From NCBI RefSeq assembly GCF_014651915.1, contig NZ_BMXU01000001.1:744001-808000 (forward strand): 64,000 bases of DNA, read 5' to 3'. A program made the translations under genes and the position numbers. Of the stretch, positions 9,368-21,168 are shown in pieces (positions within the stretch are counted from its first letter, which is position 1; every line of letters starts with the position of its first letter). Source of the DNA: Parvularcula lutaonensis. Lineage in GTDB: Bacteria; Pseudomonadota; Alphaproteobacteria; Caulobacterales; Parvularculaceae. The notes beneath the pieces were generated by a model. That model was not told the DNA's origin, did no database searches, and saw only the letters and a list, made by a program, of their open reading frames with translations.

Positions 9368-10510
9368 CTAACGAATGGTGTAGAGGCTGAGCACCGCTGT
9401 GCGGTCACGCATGCAGGTCCCGGAGAGGTTGGTGACATCGGCTTGCCACTTCGCCACCTGCTGCAACATGGCATCGCCGAACCGCTCGGAGGGCAACTCC
9501 GACAGGATGCGCAGCCCGGTCGTCCTGCCATCATCGTCGAGATGATAGCCGATCACCACGGCCCCGTTATAGCCGCTCATCCGATCGGGGAAGTCCAGCG
9601 GCTGCCGCTCCCAGGGAATTTCCATCTTGCAGGCCCCCTGCAGAACGGTGGGCGCCACCGGCATTCTCCGGTCCCTCCCCCGCGCATCTGGGTCGTAGGA
9701 GCCCTGATAAGCCGTGACCATGGTGTGCCACGCCATGGCCTGCGCCAGGAACGGATCGAACCGCTCAAGAGATTCCTGCGGCCCGATTTCCTTCTGGATC
9801 GCTGCAAAACGCTCGACGCTCGCATCCATCCTCTTGGCGTAGCGTCTCCCCTCTCGGCCCTCGTCCATCGTCGTTGCTCCGCGGTGGCCGTCGCGCGGTG
9901 GATCGGAGAGCACCGCAATAAAGCGCAGTGCTTCTGCTTCTATCTTTCTCTGTGCACTGACATCGGGCATCGAAGCGTAGTCGTCGCTCATGCCGCCAGC
10001 GACCGCCTCCAGCGAACCCCACTGGCGCTTCTCCTCGGAGAGGGAACGCAGGCGAATGCGGGCCTTGAGGATCGGCTCGGAGGTTCTCTCCTGTAGGGAG
10101 ATACGAGGGATGAGGTCCGCGGCCCGACCGATCGTGCGTCCCGAAGGCGACATCGCAGCCTCCGCTTCGGCCACAAGAAAACGGAGCGTGTCCGGACCAT
10201 AATTCTGCACGCCGAAACCCCGCTCGCTCAGGGCGAGCGCGTCCTTGAGCGCCGGAAGCGCTGCGCCCGGATCCGAAGTGCCGGCCATCAGGCCGGAATT
10301 TTGTGCCAGGAGAGCGCGGTTCTCGCCGGGTTCACGCTGCCTGCTCGCGGCAAGCCACGCAGCCTCTGCGTGCTGGATGGCAGCCGCCTCGTCACCGGCC
10401 GTCATCGCAGCGGCGAATGCCCGGTAGTGCTCGCGCCACGACGTCTCCCCCGCTTCGACAGGTGACATGCTGGCGAGAGTCAGGAACATCGCCGACAGGA
10501 TTGAACGCAT
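9368..10510 (-). CDS. Exported protein with C-terminal TonB-like domain (paralogue 3)
   Basis: 380 residues, the same length and layout as the protein at 5585-6727: signal peptide (MRSILSAMFLTLASMSPVEA), a helical middle with the shared WREHYRAFAAAM opening (compare WKESYRAYQAAM), and a TonB-like C-terminal domain (NGAVVIGYHLDDDGRTTGLR). A Cys near the end (GTCMRD) matches Cys in paralogues 1 (DACLRN) and 2 (EECRIN) and could pair with an upstream Cys (QGACKMEI). It follows the AlkA-like gene by 58 bases on the same strand. Function unknown; a role in energy transduction is not supported because no membrane anchor remains after signal cleavage. Confidence 0.85.
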   Translation of the reverse strand: MRSILSAMFLTLASMSPVEAGETSWREHYRAFAAAMTAGDEAAAIQHAEAAWLAASRQREPGENRALLAQNSGLMAGTSDPGAALPALKDALALSERGFGVQNYGPDTLRFLVAEAEAAMSPSGRTIGRAADLIPRISLQERTSEPILKARIRLRSLSEEKRQWGSLEAVAGGMSDDYASMPDVSAQRKIEAEALRFIAVLSDPPRDGHRGATTMDEGREGRRYAKRMDASVERFAAIQKEIGPQESLERFDPFLAQAMAWHTMVTAYQGSYDPDARGRDRRMPVAPTVLQGACKMEIPWERQPLDFPDRMSGYNGAVVIGYHLDDDGRTTGLRILSELPSERFGDAMLQQVAKWQADVTNLSGTCMRDRTAVLSLYTIR

Positions 10511-10569
10511 TGAGATTCCCTCGATCCAAACCAGTTACGCACAGGCAAGACCTCGGATCAACCGCCCCG

Positions 10570-11211
10570 TCAGAGCGGCGCGCGGCCCCGGACATGAGCG
10601 ATCTGCCCCCAGAGGATGTGCGCCGCCACCCCGCGATGCGGGGCATAGAATTCCTCCGCCCACGCATCGAAGGCCTTGATGTCCTGCCGCCCGAAGGTAC
10701 CCCCGGCCATTAGGTGGGCGGCAAGAAGCGCAACATCGCCTCTCGGCCAGAGATCGCGGCGGCCCTCGCAAAAGAGGAGATAAACCGCCGCAGTCCAGCG
10801 TCCGACGCCGAGAAGTCCCTCAAGCGCTTCGGACGCCTGCCGGTCATCAAGGCGCTGAAGCTCAGCGAAATCAAAACGGCCCTCCGTCACGTCCGCCGCC
10901 AGAACCTTCAGGTAACGGATCTTTGGCCGCGACAGGCCGAGGCTGCGCAGGTTGTCTTCACTGGTACGCAGCACATGCTCCGGGTCGAGGCCTGCGGTGG
11001 CTGCCTGCACCCGCTCAAGGATGGCGTTCGCGCTTGCGACCGAGAGCTGCTGCTCGATGATGATGCGAGAGAGGCCCTGATAGCCGCCCTCGCGGGCACG
11101 CCAGCGCGGCGGGCCTGTCACGTCGAGGATGTTGGACAGGACACGGCATCGCGCCGCCAGCTCCCGGCAGGCTTCCGCCGTCCGGCGGTCACCGCCGCGC
11201 AAGCCCGTCAA
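10570..11211 (-). CDS. AlkA-like DNA-3-methyladenine glycosylase (HhH-GPD family)
   Basis: About 213 residues. The core HhH-GPD fold is visible: IIIEQQLSVASANAI early on, the hairpin LLGVGRWTAAVYLL, and PRGDVALLAAH carrying the catalytic Asp. There is no C-terminal Fe-S cluster, as in AlkA/MPG-type enzymes, which excise alkylated purines in base excision repair. I chose the TTG at 11211 because its TTGA overlaps the stop of the glutamate-cysteine ligase gene by three to four bases; a reading frame continues upstream to a possible start at 11277 but would overlap gshA by 70 bases. It probably belongs to the ssb-rsmE-gshA string. Confidence 0.85.
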   Translation of the reverse strand: MTGLRGGDRRTAEACRELAARCRVLSNILDVTGPPRWRAREGGYQGLSRIIIEQQLSVASANAILERVQAATAGLDPEHVLRTSEDNLRSLGLSRPKIRYLKVLAADVTEGRFDFAELQRLDDRQASEALEGLLGVGRWTAAVYLLFCEGRRDLWPRGDVALLAAHLMAGGTFGRQDIKAFDAWAEEFYAPHRGVAAHILWGQIAHVRGRAPL

Positions 11212-12578
11212 AAGGCGTAGCGCTCGAACAGGGTCCGTTGATCGGCCCCCGCCTCGACATCCCGCAGAAGCTGGCACGCGAAGCTCTCGCCCTTGCGCGC
11301 AATATCGAAAAGCGGGGCGAGGAAGCCGCTTTCATCCGCACCCATCGTGTCTTGTTCCGCGCGGCGCTTGAGCCCTGCACTGGAAATCTCCAGCGCCTTG
11401 AGCGCAACGTCCTGGACCTTGATGCGCCCGACCTCTGCCGCCATCCCGTCCTTGGCCGCAGCCCCGCGCAATGCCTCGCGCTCCTCTTGCGTCCAGTCCT
11501 TCACGAGGTCCCAGGCCTCGGCGAGGCTCTGGCTGTCGTAAAGAAGCCCGACCCACAGGGCAGGCAGGGCACAGATCCGGCCCCAAGACCCTGAGTCCGC
11601 CCCGCGCATCTCGAGAAACGTCTTGAGCCGCACCTCGGGAAACGCCGTAGACAGATGGTCTTTCCAGTCCTCGATATTGGGTTTCTGCCCCGGCGCGACA
11701 TCGAGCTTGCCTTCGAGGAAGTCTCGGAAGCTTTTCCCGGTAGCGTCGAGGTACTTGCCATCGCGCCAGACGAAATACATCGGGACGTCCAGCATGTACT
11801 CCGTATAGCGCTCGAAGCCAAAATCGTCGTCGAAGACGAAATGGAGCATGCCCGTGCGGTCAGGGTCCGTGTCCGTCCAGATATGCGCCCGCCAGCTCCT
11901 GAAGCCGTTGGGCTTTCCTTCCGTCAGCGGAGAATTGGCGAACATCGCCGTTGCTATCGGCTGCAGCGCGAGGGACGTGCGGAACTTCTGCACCATGTCT
12001 TCTTCGCTCTCGAAGTCGAGGTTCACCTGCACGGTGGCGGTGCGGTGCATCATGTCGAGCCCGAGATTGCCGCGCTTTGGCATGTATCGCCGCATGATCT
12101 CATAGCGCGGCTTGGGGACCTTGGGCATTTGTTCCCTGGTCCAGTATGGCGCAGCGCCAAAGCCGATAAAACCGACATTCATCGGCTCACAGATGGTTTT
12201 CAGCTGGTCGAGGTGGTCATGCACCTCGTTGCAGGTCTGGTGGATGTGCGAGAGCGGCGCACCGGAAAGCTCGAACTGGCCGCCGGGCTCCAGGGTGATA
12301 GACGCGCCCTCCTTCTTCAGCGCCACGAGGTGGCCTTCTTCCTCGAGCCTTCCCCAGCCGAACTGCCGGGACAAACCATCGAGCACCGCCTGGATCGAGC
12401 GCTCGCCCGAGAAAGGCAGTGGCTCCAGCGTGTCGCGGAGGAAACCGAACTTTTCGTGTTCCGTTCCGATCCGCCACTGGTCCTTCGGCTTGCAGCCCGA
12501 GCGCAGATAGGCCGTCAGTTCGGCCTTGTCCTCAACGGGCTCGAGGTTCTGGCGGGCACTGGCGTCGAGCTGGGTCAC
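11208..12578 (-). CDS. gshA: Glutamate-cysteine ligase, plant/alphaproteobacterial type
   Basis: 456 residues from the GTG at 12578, the typical length for this class. It catalyses ATP-dependent gamma-glutamylcysteine formation, the first step of glutathione synthesis. Recognisable blocks are WRIGTEHEKFGF near residue 37, SITLEPGGQFELSGAPL (about 92), MMHRTATVQVNLDFESE (about 180) and RSWRAHIWTDTDPDR (about 230). The start is preceded by an AAAGAGA ribosome-binding element; an upstream ATG (12701) would run into rsmE and add residues foreign to the family. It overlaps the AlkA-like gene downstream. Confidence 0.95.
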   Translation of the reverse strand: MTQLDASARQNLEPVEDKAELTAYLRSGCKPKDQWRIGTEHEKFGFLRDTLEPLPFSGERSIQAVLDGLSRQFGWGRLEEEGHLVALKKEGASITLEPGGQFELSGAPLSHIHQTCNEVHDHLDQLKTICEPMNVGFIGFGAAPYWTREQMPKVPKPRYEIMRRYMPKRGNLGLDMMHRTATVQVNLDFESEEDMVQKFRTSLALQPIATAMFANSPLTEGKPNGFRSWRAHIWTDTDPDRTGMLHFVFDDDFGFERYTEYMLDVPMYFVWRDGKYLDATGKSFRDFLEGKLDVAPGQKPNIEDWKDHLSTAFPEVRLKTFLEMRGADSGSWGRICALPALWVGLLYDSQSLAEAWDLVKDWTQEEREALRGAAAKDGMAAEVGRIKVQDVALKALEISSAGLKRRAEQDTMGADESGFLAPLFDIARKGESFACQLLRDVEAGADQRTLFERYAF

Positions 12579-12687
12579 GGCATCTCTTTCGGCAAACGCA
12601 GGGCCTGAACTTCGCCCTCCAGCGCCGTTGAGCAAGCTTCTTCTCGAGTGCGAAGGGAAAAATGCTGCCCAGCGGCGATAGATTCCC

Positions 12688-13440
12688 TCACGCAAGATCA
12701 CCGAAGCGAAGCTGCCAGAGGGTCAGCGCCACGATCGCTGCCGTTTCCGCGCGTAGGATGCGCGGTCCGAGCGAGATCGGGAGCGCCCGCGAATCGGCCC
12801 GCAGCCTGGCCCGTTCCTCAGGCGTGAAGCCGCCTTCCGGGCCGATCAGGATTGCCCGCGGAGACGCATCCGTGGACCCGAAAACCTTTGCAGCGAGCGG
12901 GGCCCGCCCTTCATCGCCGCCCCACGGCTCGCTCTCGTTGTCACCGGCTTCGTCGCAGAACACGAACCCGTCGACCGCCGAAAGGGCCGCGTCCAGTGCA
13001 ACCGGCTCTTCGACCCGCGGGATTGTCAGACGCTCGCACTGCTCGGCAGCCTCGATCGCGATGGTCTCCATCCGGTCGGTGCGCAGCTTGTCGCGATTGG
13101 TCCGCGCGGTGATGACGGGCTGGAGCGTGCCGACGCCGAGCTCGGTGGCCTTTTGGACAAGGATTTCCGTCGGCCCGCGCTTCAGCGGTGCGAAAAGAAG
13201 TGTCGGCCCTTCAGCCTCGACCTGCTCGCGCCGGTGCTCCAAGGGTCGGGCCTCGCCGGACCGCTTCGTGATCTCGGTGATCTCATAGACCCACTCGCCG
13301 TCCCTACCATTGAACAGGCGCACGGTATCCCCAGCGCCGAGGCGCAGGACCGATCCGAGATACCGTGCCTGGGCCTGGTCGAAGCTGAAGCTTCCACGGC
13401 CAAGGCCGGCTTCGGTGTAAAGGCGCGGCGCAGGACGCAT
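12688..13440 (-). CDS. rsmE: RsmE: 16S rRNA (uracil1498-N3)-methyltransferase
   Basis: 250 residues with an N-terminal PUA-like part (AQARYLGSVLRLGAGD...LFNGRDGEW) and a C-terminal SPOUT methyltransferase domain. The trefoil-knot SAM site is visible as LIGPEGGFTPEERARL at about residue 205 and ISLGPRILRAETAAIVAL at the end. It methylates U1498 in the ribosomal decoding region. It starts 9 bases after the ssb stop codon, so the two are probably co-transcribed. Confidence 0.95.
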   Translation of the reverse strand: MRPAPRLYTEAGLGRGSFSFDQAQARYLGSVLRLGAGDTVRLFNGRDGEWVYEITEITKRSGEARPLEHRREQVEAEGPTLLFAPLKRGPTEILVQKATELGVGTLQPVITARTNRDKLRTDRMETIAIEAAEQCERLTIPRVEEPVALDAALSAVDGFVFCDEAGDNESEPWGGDEGRAPLAAKVFGSTDASPRAILIGPEGGFTPEERARLRADSRALPISLGPRILRAETAAIVALTLWQLRFGDLA

Positions 13441-13449
13441 CAGTCGCTC

Positions 13450-13935
13450 TTAGAACGGAATGTCGTCGTCCAGGTCGTAGTCATTGCCGCCGCGCTGCTG
13501 CTGGCCGCCACCCTGGCCGCCAAAATCACTGCCGCCGGAGATCTGCTGGCCGTAGCCGCCGCCCATCTGGTCACCGCCACCCGAACGGCCGTCCAGCATC
13601 GTCAGCTCCGAGCGGTACGGCCGCAGCACGACCTCGGTGGTATAGCGGTCCTGGCCGTTTTGGTCTTGCCATTTCCGCGTCTCGAGCTGGCCTTCGATGT
13701 AAACCTTCGAACCCTTTTTCAGGTAGTTCTGAGCCACCCGGATCAGCGGTTCGGAAAAGATGGCGACCCGGTGCCATTCGGTCTTCTCGCGCCGCTCGCC
13801 GCTTTGCTTGTCTTTCCAGGTTTCCGACGTCGCAATCGACAGGTTGCACACCTGCCCGCCATTGCCGAACTGCCGGACTTCCGGATCCTGTCCCAGATTA
13901 CCGATCAGGATCACCTTGTTGACGCTTCCCGCCAT
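13450..13935 (-). CDS. ssb: Single-stranded DNA-binding protein SSB
   Basis: 161 residues from the ATG at 13935, which has a GGAGG five to six bases upstream. It has an N-terminal OB fold (about residues 1-112: [18 protein letters not shown], then the WHRVAIF and [16 protein letters not shown] strands), a Gly/Gln-rich linker and the acidic tail DLDDDIPF that recruits repair and replication partners. A perfect GTTC-N7-GTTC LexA box lies 77 bases upstream, so SOS control is expected. Confidence 0.97.
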   Translation of the reverse strand: MAGSVNKVILIGNLGQDPEVRQFGNGGQVCNLSIATSETWKDKQSGERREKTEWHRVAIFSEPLIRVAQNYLKKGSKVYIEGQLETRKWQDQNGQDRYTTEVVLRPYRSELTMLDGRSGGGDQMGGGYGQQISGGSDFGGQGGGQQQRGGNDYDLDDDIPF

Positions 13936-14011
13936 CACCAACCTCCATACCTTGCCCACAGGCGTAGGGAGCATCGCCCTCCCCGGCCAAGTGCATGTTT
14001 TCCACTTGCGC

Positions 14012-14026
14012 GTTCGCAGAATGTTC
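14012..14026. promoter_or_regulatory. LexA (SOS) box upstream of ssb
   Basis: GTTCGCAGAATGTTC is an exact match to GTTC-N7-GTTC, the LexA operator known from alphaproteobacteria. It lies 77 bases upstream of the ssb start and about 136 bases upstream of the divergent beta-barrel gene at 14162, so either or both could be controlled. Confidence 0.75.
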
Positions 14027-14161
14027 CGGCGCCGTCAAATCTCTGCCACAGTTGGGGTGCATGACCGATTTTGAATTCCCGCAAGGCGAGTGCCTTGGGG
14101 TACGGTTAATTGATCGCTGCGAAAGCCACGGGGCGGGTGCGATCGCACGAAAGGGCACGTC

Positions 14162-14803
14162 ATGAAAAAGCTTCTCCTCACCGCCGGTGTCGCGCTGGCC
14201 AGCATCTCCACGGCCCACGCGGGCGGCGGCTATATCCAGGTCCATGGCGGCCTTTTCCAGCCGACCGAAGACACGGTCGAGTTCGCAAGTGACAATTTCC
14301 TCGGCAACATCCTTGACCAGCAAGTGGATAGCGGTGCGGACATGGGCTACGCCGTCGGTGGCCTGATTGGCACCTACATCCTGCCCTTCATCGCTCTCGA
14401 AGGCGAAGTGACGCTCCGCACGACCAGCACGGATGACGTCTCCATCGGCAATGCCGGCGCGGCGATCACCGACGATCCCCGCACCATCGCCTTCATGGGC
14501 AACGCGGTCCTTCGCCCGACCCTTCCGCTCCTGCCAGACCCCTATATCGGCATTGGCGCAGGCTACCTCACCTCGAACCTCGAGACCGTCGATGGCGAGG
14601 ATGTGGACGGCCAGTTCGCCTATCAGGTGAAGGCCGGCGTCGGCTTCGGCTTCCCGCTCGTGCCCGGCACGATCGGCATCGAGGCAAACTACCTCGCCAC
14701 CGACGACTTCGATCTCTCTGGCGATGTCGGGACCGACATCGTCGAAGCCAACTTCGCCTATGGCGGCTTTACGGGTCTCGTGACCTGGAAGATTGGCTTC
14801 TAG
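14162..14803 (+). CDS. Outer-membrane beta-barrel protein (OMP 1 of 3)
   Basis: 213 residues: signal peptide ending STAHA, then alternating beta strands of a small Opa/OmpA-like barrel and a terminal Phe (WKIGF*). It begins GGGYIQVHGGLF, nearly the same as GDNYIQVHGGSF in the next gene, so the two are tandem duplicates. GIGAGYLTS and GVGFGFPL are typical strand sequences. Probably a surface or porin-like protein of unknown ligand. Confidence 0.85.
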   Translation: MKKLLLTAGVALASISTAHAGGGYIQVHGGLFQPTEDTVEFASDNFLGNILDQQVDSGADMGYAVGGLIGTYILPFIALEGEVTLRTTSTDDVSIGNAGAAITDDPRTIAFMGNAVLRPTLPLLPDPYIGIGAGYLTSNLETVDGEDVDGQFAYQVKAGVGFGFPLVPGTIGIEANYLATDDFDLSGDVGTDIVEANFAYGGFTGLVTWKIGF

Positions 14804-14862
14804 GCCAACCTCGCCTACCCTCCTCCTCGGGACATCGGTCGATCTCGAGGAGGAGTGTTTCA

Positions 14863-15528
14863 GTGATCCGGTCGGCCTTGCTGCTCAGTGCAGCCATCTT
14901 CGCAACGTCCGCCGCACATGCGGGCGACAACTACATCCAGGTCCACGGCGGCTCGTTCTCGCTGACGGATGACGACATCCGCTTCCAGCAGAGTACGCTC
15001 ACGGGCACACCGGTCAGCGGACCGGACGGCGGCGACTACGACTCGGGCAGCACCTTCGGTGTGCTCATCGGCTACCGCCTCTTTCCCGACATCGTGCTCG
15101 AAGGCGAAGCGACCAAGCGCACCGCCGATCTCGACATGCTCACCTTCTCGGGCGCGGAGCCTGCGGGCGTGACGCTCGAGAACGCGCAGGAGGCCTGGGC
15201 GTTCATGGCCAACGTCGTGTGGGAGCCTGACCTACCGATCCCGCTCGTCACCCCCTATGTCGGCGTCGGCATTGGCTACGCGCTACCGGCTCTTGAAGGT
15301 TTGCGCGGCGAGAATCCCGACGACACCATCGCCTACCAGATCAAGGGCGGCATAAGGATCAACGTCCCGGTCATCCCCGGCGAGGTCGGCCTCGAAGCCA
15401 ACCACTTCGCCACCGAAGACGTCGACGTCCCCGGCCTCGTCGAGACCTCAGCAGGCATCGAGGAGACCGACTACATCTTCGCTTTCGGCGGAACGAGCGT
15501 CCTCTTCACTTACCGCATCGGTTTCTGA
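14863..15528 (+). CDS. Outer-membrane beta-barrel protein (OMP 2 of 3)
   Basis: 221 residues from the GTG at 14863, which has a strong GAGGAGGAG upstream. Signal peptide ends SAAHA; the mature start (GDNYIQVHGGSFSL), central strand (TPYVGVGIGYALPALEGL) and last strand (VLFTYRIGF*) parallel OMP 1 across their full length. It follows OMP 1 by 59 bases and may be co-transcribed with it. Confidence 0.85.
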   Translation: MIRSALLLSAAIFATSAAHAGDNYIQVHGGSFSLTDDDIRFQQSTLTGTPVSGPDGGDYDSGSTFGVLIGYRLFPDIVLEGEATKRTADLDMLTFSGAEPAGVTLENAQEAWAFMANVVWEPDLPIPLVTPYVGVGIGYALPALEGLRGENPDDTIAYQIKGGIRINVPVIPGEVGLEANHFATEDVDVPGLVETSAGIEETDYIFAFGGTSVLFTYRIGF

Positions 15529-15606
15529 CAGCACAGGCGAAATTGCGCTTGTAAATCCCTCAAATCAAGGGATGATTGCCACCGTTTCTCAACGGGACAA
15601 TCATCC

Positions 15607-16221
15607 ATGCTCCGCACCCTTACCGCTGGCATTGCCTGCGCCATCGCCAGCTTGTCTCTCGCTTCCGCGGAAGACGCCACGAACCCCTGGTATGTCGGCT
15701 ACAACGCAGGTCTCGGCATTGAGTCCCGGGATTATTCGGGCAGCGAGACGCAAAACGGAATGATCACGCCGTTCGGCTTTACGAACGACGAGCCAGGACT
15801 TGCCACGAGCCTTTACCTCGGCCGCAGGCTGACCTCCGCTCTTTCAGCAGAACTTGAGACGTTTGCGCTGTCGAACGACTTCGACAGTCACCGGACCTTG
15901 GGGTTCAACCTCTCGGCCAAGGCTGATCTCGGCGAGCGGTTCTACGCCTATGCTGCGCCCGGCGGGGCCCTGCTTGCCCGAGACAACGTTCTTGGCGACG
16001 ATGACGTCTCCCTCAGGCCGACCGTCAAGGCAGGCCTCGGCGTCAGGACCGGTGCGTATGGGTCGCTCGTTCTTGAGGCCCGCTGGATTTCTCTCGTCTC
16101 CAATGCCGAGGACTCTTTCTCCTATGATGTCGGAGGCGCGACGCCAGATCCGGTCGTCGTCCAACGGACCTTCGACGCCAGCGCTACGTCCTATACGATT
16201 GGCTACCGCTTCAACTTCTAA
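15607..16221 (+). CDS. Outer-membrane beta-barrel protein (OMP 3 of 3)
   Basis: 204 residues: signal peptide (ending ASA), then WYVGYNAGLGIESRDY and further barrel strands, finishing SYTIGYRFNF* with the terminal Phe. It belongs to the same broad class as OMP 1 and 2 but is more divergent, lacking their shared YIQVHGG opening. It is the last gene before the uvrA promoter region. Confidence 0.8.
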   Translation: MLRTLTAGIACAIASLSLASAEDATNPWYVGYNAGLGIESRDYSGSETQNGMITPFGFTNDEPGLATSLYLGRRLTSALSAELETFALSNDFDSHRTLGFNLSAKADLGERFYAYAAPGGALLARDNVLGDDDVSLRPTVKAGLGVRTGAYGSLVLEARWISLVSNAEDSFSYDVGGATPDPVVVQRTFDASATSYTIGYRFNF

Positions 16222-16241
16222 ACCGTCACACACCTGCGCCC

Positions 16242-16256
16242 GTTCGTCCCTTGTTC
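16242..16256. promoter_or_regulatory. LexA (SOS) box upstream of uvrA
   Basis: GTTCGTCCCTTGTTC is an exact GTTC-N7-GTTC match, 58 bases upstream of the uvrA ATG, in the gap between OMP 3 and uvrA. uvrA is a classical LexA target. Confidence 0.8.
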
Positions 16257-16314
16257 TAGGGGGCGCAGGGGCATAGAGGCCTAGCTTTCCGGCAGAAGAC
16301 GGTAAGGCGGTTTC

Positions 16315-19224
<2,910 letters not shown>

Positions 19225-19238
19225 ACGAAACGCCCGCC

Positions 19239-19260
19239 CCTCTCCCGCAAGCAGGAGAGG
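19239..19260 (+). terminator. Hairpin after uvrA, possible weak terminator
   Basis: CCTCTCC and GGAGAGG form a perfect 7-bp stem with an 8-base loop 14 bases after the uvrA stop. No run of T follows directly, so termination is only a possibility. Confidence 0.35.
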
Positions 19261-19475
19261 CACTTTGAACCACTTCCCGATTTTTTTCACGCCGCCTTTC
19301 AATTCGCGCTGCCCTGCTGGTCGCTGCGGAGAGCCGCAGGGCGGTCCGCTTGCTCCACGGTCGCCGCGCGCGCCGCCGATCATTCCTGCGCGCTCCCTGA
19401 CTGCATTTGATGGATGACACCTCTCGTGGCAGGCATAGACTTCCCGGCCGTAGGCTCACACAAAGGGAGAAAGCC

Positions 19476-19685
19476 ATGTCACTCTCCAACATGGGCGGAT
19501 CCGACCGGATCATTCGCCTCGTCGTCGGCGTCGCTATCCTCGCCCTGACATACTTCACGGGTGCCGTCCCGACCGGGCTGCTCACCATCATCGCCTATAT
19601 CGTGGGCGCCATCATGGTGGTGACGGCCGTCACCGGGATCTGTCCGCTCTATACGTTGCTAGGGATCAAAACAAAGAAGGGCTGA
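19476..19685 (+). CDS. DUF2892 (YgaP-type) small membrane protein
   Basis: 69 residues from the ATG at 19476, preceded by AAGGGAG. It has the family pattern NMGGSDRIIRLVVG at the start, two transmembrane helices, and GICPLYTLLGI near the end (the conserved CPLY). DUF2892 proteins are small inner-membrane proteins, in some organisms fused to rhodanese domains; function is not established. It stands alone after uvrA. Confidence 0.85.
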   Translation: MSLSNMGGSDRIIRLVVGVAILALTYFTGAVPTGLLTIIAYIVGAIMVVTAVTGICPLYTLLGIKTKKG

Positions 19686-19775
19686 CAGGCCGACCGCACC
19701 CGCAATTCCGCCACGGCCAGAACGAGGTGAGCCCCCGCGGTTGCATCACCCCAACGCGGCAACTACCGTTGGCGG

Positions 19776-20279
19776 ATGCACATCCTCGGGCTCCTCATCA
19801 CCGTCCTTATCGGTATCTCTGTCTGGTGGTGGCGATTGCGCATGTTGAAGGAGGCGAGTGACACCGTCATCGACGCCGCGGACAGGTTCCGCGGCGCGCA
19901 GCGGCGGAAGGAAATCGCGAGCCGGACAGAGATGTCGCCGATTACGGCGATCGACCACCCGGTTACCGCCGCTGCCACCTACATCCACATGGTCATCGGT
20001 CGCGAGGACTGGCCCATGGCGAGCGGTCGCGTCAAGATGCAACTGGCCGAAGTCAGCAGCGAATCCGAAGCCGACGATGCGATCACCTATGCCGAATGGG
20101 CCGTGCGCCAACCAATCGACCAGCAGATGGCCCTCCGCCTGCTGACGGAAATGCTACGCGACTGGCTGACCCTCGAAGAGCGTGAGGATCTCGCCGAGAT
20201 GCTGCGCAGCGCCGCCGAAAGCAGCGACGCCGTGGTCCAGTCCGAAGCCAGCCGACAGGCCATCGCCCTCATCAACTAG
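19776..20279 (+). CDS. Hypothetical protein with N-terminal membrane anchor
   Basis: 167 residues, family not recognised. One N-terminal transmembrane helix (about 2-20, LGLLITVLIGISVWWW) is followed by a charged, helical cytoplasmic domain with many Asp/Glu/Arg. The all-helical C-terminal part is loosely reminiscent of TerB-like domains, but I cannot support that assignment. Its TAG stop shares the palindrome CTAG with the stop of the convergent gene at 20276-21166. Confidence 0.65.
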   Translation: MHILGLLITVLIGISVWWWRLRMLKEASDTVIDAADRFRGAQRRKEIASRTEMSPITAIDHPVTAAATYIHMVIGREDWPMASGRVKMQLAEVSSESEADDAITYAEWAVRQPIDQQMALRLLTEMLRDWLTLEEREDLAEMLRSAAESSDAVVQSEASRQAIALIN

Positions 20280-21166
20280 GGAAGCTTGCGCCGTGCCTCG
20301 ACCGCTGCCTTGCGCAGCGCCACCAGCCGCGGCTGATCGCTGCCATAAAGCGTGACAATCATAGCGTTGAGGAACGCCCGCGTGTTGTGGAGCCTGCCAA
20401 GCCCGGCCTCCGAATTCATCGCTGCCTGCCACGTCCAGCCCGAAGGCTCGGCAAGCGAGAAGAAGGCTTCCCGCATCGCCTCGGCCTCGATCTCCGAGCC
20501 GAGATAGAGATAGGCTACTGCCCGCGCCACGCGTTCAGGTTCGCCGAAGCGGAAGAAGACCTTCCCCGGAGGCTGGATCTTTCCGGTCAGGACCTTGATG
20601 AGTTCCAGTCGCTGCTCGTCCGTCACCCGCGGGTTCAGTCCCAGTTGCATGGCGAGATCCGAGGCATGGGCGAGATGGTGACGCCAGCCCTGCTCATCGT
20701 CGAAGCCGCGAAAGTCGTTCACGTTGTAGATCACGAACTCGGTCAGATCGACGAGGTCAGCGAGTTCCTCGTCGGTCAGGAACGGCTCGATCCGGTCCAC
20801 ACGAACAATCTCGGTGAAGTAGAGCGTCAGGAACGAAGGGCGCAGGCCCCGGTTTTTCTTCCTGGTCCCGCGATCAAGATAGCGCGGCAGGATCCGAAGC
20901 AGCTCCGTGTACTGTCCGTAGAGCTCACGCACGGTCTCTTCACTGACATCGCCGCTGCGAAGGATCGTGGCCATGCCTTCATAGCCGATCCGGTCGCGCA
21001 GGAAGGGATCGGGCTCACCGGCGCAATCCGCGAGATCGAAAAGGAAGGCATCCCGCTCCTCCGCGCTCTCGATCGCGAACTCGGCATTGCGCAGTGCCTC
21101 CAGCCCGTCACGGTCTAGGCCCAGCGGCGAACAGGATGCAGCCAGTGCGGCGAGAAATGAGAGCAC
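20276..21166 (-). CDS. DUF2785 domain lipoprotein
   Basis: 296 residues from the GTG at 21166, which has GGGAGG upstream and gives a lipoprotein signal peptide (MLSFLAALAASC, lipobox LAASC). The body matches the DUF2785 pattern: LRDRIGYEGMATIL at about residue 55, then FRGFDDEQGWRHHLAHASDLAMQL at about 160 and a final GEPERVARAVAYLYLG. Members occur as cytoplasmic or exported proteins with no fixed function; lipidation here places it at the membrane. It begins four bases past the stop of the membrane protein at 21169-22110, suggesting coupling. Confidence 0.8.
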   Translation of the reverse strand: MLSFLAALAASCSPLGLDRDGLEALRNAEFAIESAEERDAFLFDLADCAGEPDPFLRDRIGYEGMATILRSGDVSEETVRELYGQYTELLRILPRYLDRGTRKKNRGLRPSFLTLYFTEIVRVDRIEPFLTDEELADLVDLTEFVIYNVNDFRGFDDEQGWRHHLAHASDLAMQLGLNPRVTDEQRLELIKVLTGKIQPPGKVFFRFGEPERVARAVAYLYLGSEIEAEAMREAFFSLAEPSGWTWQAAMNSEAGLGRLHNTRAFLNAMIVTLYGSDQPRLVALRKAAVEARRKLP

Positions 21167-21168
21167 GG

